A stretch of 64,000 bases of DNA. It comes from Diphasiastrum complanatum. Lineage: Eukaryota > Streptophyta > Lycopodiopsida > Lycopodiales > Lycopodiaceae. Both the position numbers and the translations under genes were made by a program. How positions within the stretch are numbered: the stretch's first letter is position 1; every line of letters starts with the position of its first letter. Where the stretch lies: NCBI GenBank assembly GCA_029204225.1, contig CM055099.1, forward strand, positions 65,995,852 through 66,059,851. Direction: 5' to 3'. The notes beneath the pieces were generated by a model that ran no database searches, had not been told where the DNA came from, and saw nothing but the letters and a program-made list of their open reading frames with translations. Below are positions 24,201 through 33,500 of this stretch, in pieces.

Positions 24201-25416
24201 CCAAGTATCCATTAATTGATTGAGATGCTCTTTCCATGGGGCACCTTCTTTCAAGCCTCAATGCATGTTGGTAGTGACCATTTTGGTTGATCTGAACGAA
24301 CTACACTGGGTGTGGGGGGTTTCTAATGGACTCTGTGGTTCTTGGGTCAATACACATAGTAGCTTATGTGATACCTGGTTAATACACAGGATGATACCAA
24401 TTGGTCACCTATGTGCTCTCCCAACATTGGTACACACTTGGGTACCGAATGTCTCTGCATTTCACACTAAACAAGGTCATAACAAGGTTGGCTTAGTTGG
24501 TTAACTTGACATCCAAAGTTTCTTTGGTCCCAAGTTCTAGCCTCCCCTTGGAAACCAAGAAGCATAACAAGGTCATTGATATATCACGAGAGGCTTTGAT
24601 GTAACCGTGGCATTTAAGTTGATAAAAAATTTAACAAGCATTGCATTTTGAGGGGAAAAAACACCAACTCTTACAAATCATCACAATATCTTTACTTTAC
24701 AGCTAACAAAAGAATGTTAGATGACTTGATTGCTTGATAGATGCATGTTAAATGACTTGATTGCTTGTTAGCATCAATCTCCAGGCCATCAAGATATGTC
24801 TTAGATCGCTACACCAGTAATCAATGCGTACTATACGATCACATTTGCGATCCGTTTTACTACATAGGATATGGCTGTGTGAGAGCGTCACCTATAGCAC
24901 TGCAATGGAGCTACTTTTTCACAAAGGACTCAATCAGCACACGTTTAGCACTGAAAACTGATTGCAACGTCTACCCCATGCAGCCTCCATGCTTCCTTTT
25001 CGATGTCAGATTCGTCAGTGTACGTAGACAAAAAGTGCAGTATATCAAATAGCTTGCTGCCGATCAACATACATATCGTCACAACAAATAAAAACATCCA
25101 CTGGTTCATGCTTATTTTCACTATGCCATTAGATCAAAGAGAAAAAAGTCGGCAAACCTTAATCTCGGATGTATGAAAATTAACTGCGGCATGCCTCAAG
25201 AACAACCTTACAGATTGACTCAGGCTCACAAAGGAAAAACAAAATTTAAGAGCAGATTACGATGTCTTCACCCTACTGACCTGCGAATTTGCAAATTATA
25301 AACAAAGGTTGATAGTTAGGCTCCTATTATATTATCAAAAGTGCAACAAATGTTACCAGCTGCATGGATTCTAGATCCCAGTTCTCCTGCCCCTCCTTGG
25401 GATCGCCCACCTCCAT
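12024..25416 (-). CDS. Plasma-membrane H+-ATPase (P3A proton pump), 17 coding exons
   Basis: ATP-driven proton export at the plasma membrane, building the gradient used for nutrient uptake. Exons in order: 25416-25357, 21663-21544, 21343-21245, 21085-20948, 20298-20164, 18546-18367, 15749-15543, 15332-15213, 15050-14931, 14838-14716, 14621-14517, 14386-14242, 13889-13731, 13569-13058, 12910-12713, 12567-12385, 12296-12024. Together they give 958 codons without a stop, against about 950 for the family. Visible motifs: TGES at 188-191, PIAMPT near 292-297, DKTGT at 335-339 (phospho-Asp335), KGAPE at 429-433, TGDGVNDAP from 590. Arg659 and Asp688 match the M5 Arg and M6 Asp of proton transport. 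The C-terminal regulatory domain ends YTV, the 14-3-3 site with Thr957 as the penultimate residue. The exon 7/8 intron has a GC donor. The start at 25416 gives the usual N-terminal length; an in-frame start at 25548 would add 44 residues. Confidence 0.95.
15541..15542 (-). other. GC splice donor in an H+-ATPase intron
   Basis: After codon 313 (CAA) the minus strand reads GCAAGT where a GT donor is expected; the acceptor TTAG precedes the next exon at 15332. Joining here restores the conserved stretch across M4 to the phosphorylation site. GCAAGT is the usual context of functional GC-AG introns. Confidence 0.85.
15750..18366 (-). other. Long H+-ATPase intron between exons 6 and 7
   Basis: About 2.6 kb of AT-rich sequence. 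It includes a direct duplication of about 41 bp (16109-16150 and 16177-16217, period 68). No protein family was recognised. Short plus-strand frames at 17522-17860 and 17861-18160 look like chance. Confidence 0.6.
18547..20163 (-). other. H+-ATPase intron between exons 5 and 6
   Basis: About 1.6 kb with AT-rich sequence and a GATGATGATGAT run near 19168. No recognisable coding segment was seen. A decayed element is possible around 18950-19450 but I cannot support one. Confidence 0.5.
21807..22334. repeat. Tandem duplication of about 240-bp units in H+-ATPase intron 1
   Basis: Copies at about 21807-22046 and 22095-22334 share long blocks: ATCACAAGTAATTATT, TTGCTGCAACAGCAATACAA, AAGCCATTTGAAGATGTGTT and ATTGCATGTGGGTTCATGAA. 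They differ by small indels and substitutions, so the duplication is not recent. Confidence 0.9.
22811..22899 (+). mobile_element. tRNA-like mini-SINE, copy 1
   Basis: An 89-bp insertion flanked by an exact 11-bp direct repeat TTTATAAAAGT (22800-22810 and 22900-22910). It contains a pol III A box TGGCTTAGTTG at 22825-22835, matching the TRGYNNARNNG consensus, and a B-box-like ATTCGAGCC at 22870-22878, 34 nt downstream. It ends GGAAACCAGTAAGCAT. Copy 2 at 24481 is closely similar. The size is near one tRNA with a short tail, so it is either a very short SINE or a tRNA-like retroposed RNA. Confidence 0.78.
23918..23998. repeat. Near-perfect 81-bp hairpin in H+-ATPase intron 1
   Basis: Two 36-nt arms (23918-23953 and 23963-23998) are complementary at 35 of 36 positions, with a 9-nt loop. 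The stem includes GGCGCCGGGCACA and is far richer in GC than its surroundings. It lies inside the transcribed pump gene, so its RNA would fold into one long stem. It could be a small-RNA source, a palindromic element core or a replication-derived foldback. Confidence 0.9.
24003..24214. mobile_element. Inverted-repeat element, MITE-like
   Basis: Perfect 12-bp terminal inverted repeats TAATGGATACTT (24003-24014) and AAGTATCCATTA (24203-24214) bound 212 bp. A second inner inverted repeat, GACTATTCTGC and GCAGAATAGTC (24157-24167 and 24189-24199), lies near the right end. No clear target duplication is visible, so the superfamily is undecided. Confidence 0.6.
24481..24565 (+). mobile_element. tRNA-like mini-SINE, copy 2
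   Basis: An 85-bp insertion flanked by an exact 11-bp direct repeat AACAAGGTCAT (24470-24480 and 24566-24576). The A box TGGCTTAGTTG is identical to copy 1; the B box reads GTTCTAGCC. It ends GGAAACCAAGAAGCAT. Both copies lie in the same intron and the same orientation, antisense to the pump gene, with different target duplications, so they are independent insertions. Confidence 0.8.
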
Positions 25417-25870
25417 GTAAGAGATATCTGCTGCTCTCTCACGCACTGCGGTGTCCGCCGCTGACCCCCTAACTGATGAAGTTCCACCACCTTCCATGTA
25501 CTCTTGTTCTAAGCTCTCCTGCCCACCATACCCTTCAAACCAAATCAAATATCTGCTCTCTCTTTACACACTTGCAGAAAACAAGGCTTGCAGCACCGAT
25601 TTCCCAGAGATCCAAGTACTCTCAGCTAATAACTATTGCTAATCCGAAAATTAGCACAACCCATCTCTTTCCAGGATTCATCCTCCACACTGCCATCGCT
25701 ACTTACTTAATCTGACTATGCATCAGAGCTATTTCTTTGCAGTTACACTTCATTTCTCCTCCCTCCTTTTCCTCAACGACTCATCGTCGACCGCCTTCGG
25801 CTTACTTAATCTAGCCATGCACCATGGGTGCATAATATAGCCATGACCCATGGGTGCATAAGAAATTTGA
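25417..25870 (-). promoter_or_regulatory. 5' untranslated region and proximal promoter of the H+-ATPase gene
   Basis: The sequence upstream of the chosen ATG stays open in frame to another ATG at 25548. Beyond it the coding strand is rich in GA and AG tracts. No unambiguous TATA box was fixed. A 26-bp unit (tagccatg...catgggtgcata) is repeated twice at about 25812-25865 and contains CATGCA and an ATGGGTGCAT half-palindrome. Confidence 0.45.
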
Positions 25871-26977
25871 TCATTTTCTATGAACTTGTGCAAGATTCCC
25901 GGTGAAACTTCAAGGATGTGATGTCAGGATGTGATGTGGTGCCTCACTTTTATCTATCATTCTTTCCTACTATCATCAATGAGTCTCTACCACTTCACAA
26001 TGCACTCAAGCACTTGCAATATTTTGACGTGTCGTGGTTGTAGTAACGGTTGCTTCACAGTTCGTTGCAATACCTAAACTTGCAACTATCTTAGCGAGTG
26101 ACTTGCATCAAGTAGGCATTTTAGGCTTTGAGTAGTCACCTTGTTGGGTTTTTGCTTTATAGTTGCATTGCAGCATCTAGATTTGCCTTATGGCCTTTAT
26201 ACTTTCTACACACACTATTTTGTGTTGTCATTATTAGTGAAAACAAAAAATTTCTTCCTATCAAATGGTTCGCTTATAAATCCATTTATTGCTTTTTGTT
26301 CATACTTGGTCAAAATCTTGTTTTTATCAATTTTTTGCAAGGGTTTGTACCCATTGGTGCTTGTTTCCGTAGGATAGTGAATGCAATATAGTAATATGTT
26401 TGGATTAATCTTATGACTGGTTTTAGTTATATAGTGACCAACCATCGTGAAATTTGGCATCAGATCTACCTTGATAACAATTAACTTAAGTATCAAGAGG
26501 ATTTGACTATAGTGCACCCACCATCCCCTTTGATTGTTTACTATTTCTATTAGTTCATTTTGGTAATGTAGAACCAATTGAAAAGTTTCAACCTTGGGGG
26601 TGTTCATCCTCTGAACGAGATTTGATTGATTTAAATCAGCTGATGAAAGCCTAGTATAGTATATAGTCTCTCCTTAGGTTTGGTTCTATATTTTTGATCG
26701 CTATTATATCCTTTAACTCCATTATTGCCTAGTACTAGTTTTTCCTATCAGGGATAATTACATCATCAGAGCAAGCATATCTTAGATCAAGCTTTGATTA
26801 TAGGAAAAAAATTTATCGGATCGTCCTTTCTTTGACCACCAAAATCCCTCAAAAGATAATATACTTGAAAAATACAAAAACAATATATATCAAAAAAGCA
26901 AAAAACAAAGGGCCAACATCGAGACTCATCAGATTCCTAATAACTACTCTGTAGAGTGAACATCCGAAATATATCAA
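25871..26977. other. Intergenic stretch with no recognised feature
   Basis: AT-rich sequence between the pump gene's 5' flank and a retroelement relic. A 130-codon minus-strand frame at 26607-26215 (starts MNTPKVETFQLVLHY) has no family signature that I recognise; it may be a decayed element or chance. Confidence 0.5.
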
Positions 26978-27112
26978 GATCTTGGATGGACCTGGAATTA
27001 CAAGTGCCTTGATCTATGGATACGATCTTGGATGGATCTGCGATAGCAGGTGCCTTGATTAGTGTTAGGTTCTTGGATGGATCTTTGATAACAGGTGACT
27101 TAGTGTGACTTC
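26978..27112. repeat. Three degenerate tandem copies of a 45-46-bp unit
   Basis: Units begin GATCTTGGATGG at 26978, GATCTTGGATGG at 27024 and GTTCTTGGATGG at 27069. Each continues with a variant of 'a-c-a-g-g-t-g-c-c-t-t-g'. On the minus strand the array would encode a repeated AIADPSK-like peptide, but no gene is evident. Confidence 0.75.
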
Positions 27113-28713
27113 CCACGTTCGCTCCAGGAAACATCAAAAAATCCAAAAACAAGTGCAAATTTTTTGTAATTTCAAAAACATAAGGCACGCCATCAACAAT
27201 TGATTAGAGTGCCTAAAAGATTCAAAAATCCAAAAACCATTCAAAATACAAAAACAACCCCACCAATACGTCTAAATCTGAATGCAATTACTTGGGGAAG
27301 AGAGTCTCATGACCTCGAACTCCACGATCTCTAACATCCACCAGATCTAGTTTATTCGAGATTGCAAACCAAGTGCAACCGGTTACCCCAGTGGCAATTC
27401 CCATCATGGCAAACATCGAGAATGCCTTGGCACATAAGCAAGGTCTACCTAAGATAGAATTACCGAAGTTTCATTAGAGGAAGTTTAAACACAAAAAGGG
27501 CCTTTTGTCAAAATTCTTTTTTCATTTTTTATTTACTTTTATTCACTTCTTTTGTACATGTGGCCCAATAGTTTCTTGACATAGTGGCTTTAACGTAACG
27601 TTACTTCTTTGAGTCACATTTCGAGTCAGTTTCATTTTGGCATACCTTTTGATTGCCATATCAGAGTGCGATGAAAATTGGTGCGTTGGAAAGCGCTCGT
27701 CAAGCGCTTTTCAATGATATATTACATGTATCTTTTGGGCTACTACTAAAAAGTTATAGCGATTCAAAAATATTGGTGGAAATAGTGAGAAAATGCAAAA
27801 GAGATCTTGGCACGAATTCATATGCGGCCCTTTTTGAGCTCAAACTTCCTCTAATGAATGGCCAAGGTGGCCCTACCAAGTTTCTCCATATGTACGTAGA
27901 AGCTTTTGAAACTTTGCGGAATGAATGACGACCAATCTATGAGGAAGTATTTCAACTTATGCCTCACTAATTATGCCAATGATTGATATTTCAACCTAGA
28001 GGCCGCCAAAAATAAAGATTGGACCACATTACGAAAGGCATTCATCTTGCATTTCAAGAACACTAGACTTATAGAAGATCCTCTCTTAGAACTTGGATGA
28101 GTGCATATTAAGAGTCGCGAGTCTATTAGAGACTTTATTGAAAGGGTCAAAAAGTTAAAGGGACAATGTACCCCAGCTAGTGTGTTTGACACTAGTCTGT
28201 TTTCATGGTTTATGGCGAGGTTGCCAAAGAGCATTCGATGCCATATGAAATGCAGAAGCGAATTCAAGACCTTTAGTGAAGCATGTGCCAACTCCATATG
28301 AGAGGTGGATGAGAGCTCAGCAAGGAGTTCGAATAGCTCCACTGATAGATCCAAAGGGCGCCATCTTGATAAGGAAAAAGGAAATACATAAGAGTTTGGC
28401 TCCACATTTTCTGTCCCAACCTCAACTGACGCCTTCGCTAAAGCACTAGAGAACTTGCAAATCCAACAGAACGATCAAATGCGAAAGTTCACCACTGAGC
28501 TCATGGGAACCGTGGACCATAAGCTTAAGGGTGTACAACAAATACCCAAAGTATCATAACCACCAACGTACCCACGAAGAGAGGCCACTTGGTGTTGATT
28601 GTGTGCAAGTAATCACACTACCAACGAATGTCCACAACTGCACCAATGCTTGGAAAAAATGGAAAAATACTCCCATCTATGTAGCATGAATGGTCATGAC
28701 ACCTCCGAGTGTA

Positions 28714-28721
28714 GATACAAC
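28714..28721. repeat. 8-bp target-site duplication, left
   Basis: GATACAAC stands immediately left of the element starting CAGTGTTTGGC and recurs exactly at 29263-29270. Confidence 0.9.
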
Positions 28722-29262
28722 CAGTGTTTGGCAGGTATTGATATTTTTAATACCAACCGAGTCCTGGTATTATACTTTTTATAAAAATGTAATACCAATC
28801 AGGTATCAATATCAACATGTTTTGTAAATTGGTGGCTGGTATCAACCGACCTGGGTATTGCAAGAGTGATACCAACCGAGTATAAACCCGAGTATGAGTA
28901 TATTTTTTTCTAAAAATTAGTCATTTTATAAAGGGCATTATGCATTTAATGAAAAGCATGACCTTTTTAAATGTAATATGCATATGATTTTAAAGGCCAA
29001 TACTTTGTTGGTGCCCACTAATGTCTTTGGCACACCATGAATAATATTTATCACATATGTAAATTTTGAAAACTAACTAAAAATGGATACTATATTGATA
29101 CCATATTAAATTCAAATTTTTTGCCCTAATCCGGATATCGATATGTGCAGCCCGGGTCGCAGGTATTGACCGTAGTATCACAAAGTCATATATCGAGCAA
29201 GTATGAGTCTACGATACCATTGTTGATACCAATCGAGCACCTATATACCCGCCCAACACTAG
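28722..29262. mobile_element. Non-autonomous hAT-type MITE, 541 bp
   Basis: The left end CAGTGTTTGGCAGGTAT and the right end (reversed) TAGTGTTGGGCGGGTAT form imperfect terminal inverted repeats of 17 bp or more. GATACAAC is duplicated exactly on both sides. An 8-bp duplication and a CAGTG-type end are hallmarks of hAT elements. Variants of ATACCAACCGAG and its reverse recur near both ends (28758, 28794, 28841, 28871, 29217, 29228), like the subterminal repeats that hAT transposases bind. There is no coding capacity. It landed in an existing gag copy, so it is younger than that gag. Confidence 0.85.
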
Positions 29263-29270
29263 ATACAACC
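29263..29270. repeat. 8-bp target-site duplication, right
   Basis: Exact copy of GATACAAC at 28714-28721, directly after the right terminal repeat of the hAT-type MITE. Confidence 0.9.
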
Positions 29271-29460
29271 CTCGAGTACAAGTTGCTGCCAAGTACTACT
29301 ACCTTCAAAGGCAACTTGATAGACCATATCCTTATACACCAAACCAGATTGTCAAACCTCATGTTCAAACAACTAATGTGAATGCAATAATGCCCGAACT
29401 TGAAGTTTCAAAACCACAGTTCGAACCCCCTTATCCTATTGACGAAACACGTGCATAGAT

Positions 29461-30566
29461 TGCTATGAGAGGGAATTGGTGTCAATATACGACAATCAAG
29501 TTCAAGAAAAAACTATATCGCCATAACACTCAAACTCACCTAAGAAGAACATCTCACCTTTTAGCAAATCATCACAATACTTCACCACTATCTGAACAAC
29601 AAAGCCAATGATAAAGTTGTCCTTTAATACTTGATGAGTTGGTTATAATTTCCTTTGGTCTCCTTGTGATCCATTGCACAAATTAAGACAAAAAAGTGAA
29701 AAAAAAAAATAGAGTTAAGGTCCATAGGTTAAGACTTCAATTCATTCCCTTAAGATTGAGCTGGGGACTACAATCAGTTGCACAAAGGAGGGCTTTGCAC
29801 AAATTAGGACAAAAGTTTATCTTTTGAAAGTAGTATTTATCACATATATAAATAGGAATGCAAACATTGCAAACTCTCCATGTATACCCTTGTTTTTTTT
29901 AATGAGTTTGAATTGTCAGTGTACCAAAAAGAATCTCAATGTGGCAAGAAAACACAGGAATTTGATCCTGCTTTTTTTTTTGCAGAGATCCCAGTTTCAT
30001 TTTGCCTGTAATAGCAAACTAAATCACCAAGTCTCCTGTCAAAATTACTGTTATAAGAAGATTTGACCTATGCAGAGAGGACAATGTGGTAAACTGAAGG
30101 TCTTGAACTTGCAGGTGATATGGCACATTATGCATCTCTCAAATTTTGGTAAATTCTTGTAATCAAAAGTGAGGTGATTAAGAATTCTTGTCACCAGCTG
30201 ACTGCAAAGACATCTTTTGCTGAATCCGGCAATAAATGATGTTTCTCTGAAAAAGTGTGAATTCTTATGTACTCAGCAGCATCATGTCTGAAATATTGCA
30301 TGCTGATTCTCAAAGCCAGTGTCAAAAAGAATTGGGGCTCCAGATTTGTTATGCTCTTACTGTCAAACACCAGAAGAAAAATTTCGTCACGAAGATTGAT
30401 GCCTTGTCTTTGAAAAGAGCTATTCACATCTTGCTTTAGAATCCCATTTGCATTTTGAGGTGATGTCAAGATTAAAAGCTGCACTCTTGTGGCAGCAAAG
30501 TTGCATGGTGCCCTCAGTCCTCCGAACTATCAACAGTGAAAACTGTAACCTCACTAGTTCAAGGTA
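29461..30566. other. Intergenic sequence and 3' flank of the EXO1-like gene
   Basis: No recognised coding segment. The part nearest 30567 should be the 3' untranslated region of the minus-strand exonuclease gene. An A-run lies at 29699-29709 and a T-run near 29971-29980. Confidence 0.5.
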
Positions 30567-33500
30567 TTACACAGTTCTCCTAAAAAACTTCAGGATTCCA
30601 GTTTCAAGAACCTTTGATCCTTTTGTTTCCTCTTTGACTTGTCCTTTATCTTCCCTGTGCTCTGTTAAAAAGCTCCATTGACGCTGCAGTGAAGACGTTT
30701 TGGCCTCTGTATTATTTTGGCACTCGGGTTGATCAGACAATCTTGTCGCAGTAGAACTACCTTCCCCAAGTTCAAAGAGTTCTGAAGACAAGCAAGAGGC
30801 CGAATTTGTGGACTGCAATGGACTGCATGCAGCAAAACTTTTCACCTGCTTATCCTTCTCTGGCACCGAAGCTTTGATTGGCATGTTTTGAAAATCACTA
30901 TACTTATTGGTTAGTAATTCCTTTAAAAAATTGAATCCATGACGTTTTGCTTTTGTTTCGGACTTCCGCGGAGTGCCGACGACTCCAACTGTTCTAAAGC
31001 AAACACTTAATTCATCTTGAGAACTGATTCTTGGATGAGAAAAATCACTTACTGCAGATGCTTCTTTAGGGCTATTGTCTTCATGTAGAGCCAGACCTAT
31101 GGTTGGTATGGGCCAATCCTTCTTTGTGTTAATGGTCGGCTGCTTAGTAAACGTATTTGGTATGCTATTAATGTCATGTCCGTTTTCCTTGCGTGTAGTC
31201 TTCCTTTTGAAGGAATTGTTGGTGGGCAATGGAGGAAGCACCCTTTTGAGTCCTCTCTTCTCAAAGGTGCTAACACTCCCCAAAATCTCTTGCTTATCTT
31301 CTGAATTTTCACAAGAGTCCGAACGCAATTTCTGCTCTTCCCAACTGTGCGATTTTTTCAGAGTATTAGATGCAATAAGTTGAAGCTGTGCAATGAAAGT
31401 TCTATCTGGTTCCATCTTAGATGAAGGATAATGCAGAGTCGATGTTGCTGATCTTGTTCCTTGCTCACTTTTAACACAAGGAGTTTGCCTGTTTCCTGTA
31501 CCTGCAACCAAAATCGAGCCCCCAAAAAGATATAACACACCTCTTACTTGATTAAAAACTCTGCAATAGAATGTACAAACCTTTTTTCAAAGGATGACAC
31601 CTACTAATCTAGTCTCTAGAGTGAGAACCAAAAACAAAGAGCTCAGTTAAATCTTTATGGGCAATAAGTCCTGATCTTAACTCATTCACTTATAACAGAC
31701 CTCAAATATGATCATAATCACCTTTGCACCATATAACTTCTGCTAATGACTGGTGAGTTTGACCGCATGTATGCACAGCCAGTAACGACTATGCAGAGCT
31801 ATACAGCCCTTTGAAAACTCAAGTCTGAAAGGTTTTATATCTCTGGGCTAAAGTGTGATATGCTAACCTAGGTACCTTGATACTTGGTCGAAGCTCTGTG
31901 CATAAAACTTAACAAAATGCAACAAGTTTCAACTAACTCACAGTATGGTGTATTGGATCTAGGCATAAGCATGTCAGTTGATCTTGGAGATTCTATATCC
32001 AGAAGACCCTCAATCCCTGTATTGGCAGCCTGACAACGTACGGATACGTCAACAGCAATCTTTCAAATCATGGAAAGTGAGTATTCAGATCGCGTATCTT
32101 CTTACCAGTGAATCTTGGACTAAAACTGGTCTGTCATCACCACGATTTGGCATTGCAGTCTTCTGAATTAATGTGGATGGCTGTTCGTCAAATGCACACA
32201 TTGTTGTTGGATCAAGACGGCCTTCTGCAATGGCCATTGCTATTGAATTTGGCAAATCTCTGTGAGCTTAGTTAAAGGGACTTGATAACATAATGGAGAT
32301 ACAAGGTAACACAAATCTTATCACTGATAAGGAATTTGCACATCTCATGTTGCTTCAATTATCACAAAAGTGCTTCTTCAATAATGCTGCAATAGAAGTG
32401 ATTTAAGAGAAGATATTTAAGTTATTCTTCAAATGACAGATGGCTTGGCGTTTAATTTTGGATTATTACATTGCTAATATATGGTTGGTTGAATTGAAGG
32501 TATATATTGACAGCTAACTCACGTTTTAGCTGATGTCCTCTCACATCCTCTAAAATTTCAAAAAAAGTAGAGATCCTCTAAAATATAAGAAAAGGTAGAC
32601 ATAAGGAACTTGAGATGCAGGGCAGGCATCAAAGTTCAATTAGCGAGTGGAAATCATAATTGCAACAAGAAGCAAAGGAAAAGTACTTCCAAAGTCAAGG
32701 TAACCAAATCAACTGCTTGATCAAGTATGCCTAATTTTAACCAAGGCCTTTTGCCATTTTAAAGAACCAAACCTCAGGATACGGCCCAAGAAAGTCAATA
32801 TCTCCACTAAACTCTTCCAGAAACGTGATTGGTAGTTGAGTCAAAAAACATAATGTTCGTTTCTTGGCATCGTAACTGCAATCATAAGAGTCCAGGTAGA
32901 ATAAGACCTTATCAAGGAAAGAGCCACTTCAGCATATTTGATACTTTAATGTTAATCTAAATTCAAAAGAAAACGTGTCAAGACATGGGCATACACTCGT
33001 GCATGTTGAAATATTGCCAAGGCCTGCTTGAATTCAAACTGGTAGCCTTCAGGAAGAGTTAACTTTGGGTCAAATCTAATTCTTGATATAACCTGCAAAA
33101 TTGTGTGAATTGTTCTACAGCATTAGCATGGAATCTGTAGTTCCCAAACTCATGAAATGCTTCACGACAGCTTGTTTCTGAATAACATAGGATCCTTTAT
33201 ATTTCTGGTCATATCAGCTGCTTAGAAAGACAGAATTTTCAAAAGCTACCAGCTATTAGAAAGAACGTCCACCTACACGATCCAAGTTTAAGTACTTGGA
33301 GACCAGTTCATGAGCTCGCCTTATTCCAATACCTGAGACTGATGGAAGAAAATCACATCCAGCTAGAACACACATACCTACACAGCATGTTGCACAAGAC
33401 AGGTCAGGCCTCAGGCTAATATTTTAACACTCGTCAAGATATTTGTCACATAAAAGGTCACATGATATTACCCTTCTTAAGTGTTTGAACCAAAAAAGTT

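Larger units (their letters stand above)
27370..29460 (+). pseudogene. Ty3/Gypsy-type gag with two zinc knuckles, interrupted by a MITE
   Basis: The plus strand reads a gag-like protein in several frames. QGLPKIELPKF lies near 27440-27475, a core with GGPTKFLHMYVEAF near 27865-27915 and DWYFNLEAAK near 27975-28010, and RESIRDFIERVKKLKGQC at about 28113-28170. Two knuckles follow near 28597-28710: CASNHTTNEC (short by one residue) and CSMNGHDTSEC. A 541-bp insertion (28722-29262) cuts the frame right after the second knuckle, and gag-like sequence resumes at 29263-29458. No protease or polymerase follows. The knuckle pair is the same type as in the Gypsy element at 59.2 kb. Confidence 0.75.

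Noticed and set aside
26215-26607. 130-codon minus-strand ORF as a gene
   Set aside because: No recognised motif, AT-driven composition (many Asn, Ile, Lys, Tyr) and no splice partners; it is likely chance or a decayed element.
32773-32782. EXO1 exon ending at CCTGAG before GTTTGG
   Set aside because: That donor would put the next exon out of frame. The upstream donor GTATCC at 32782 keeps phase and restores the conserved FLGP-x-LP join.
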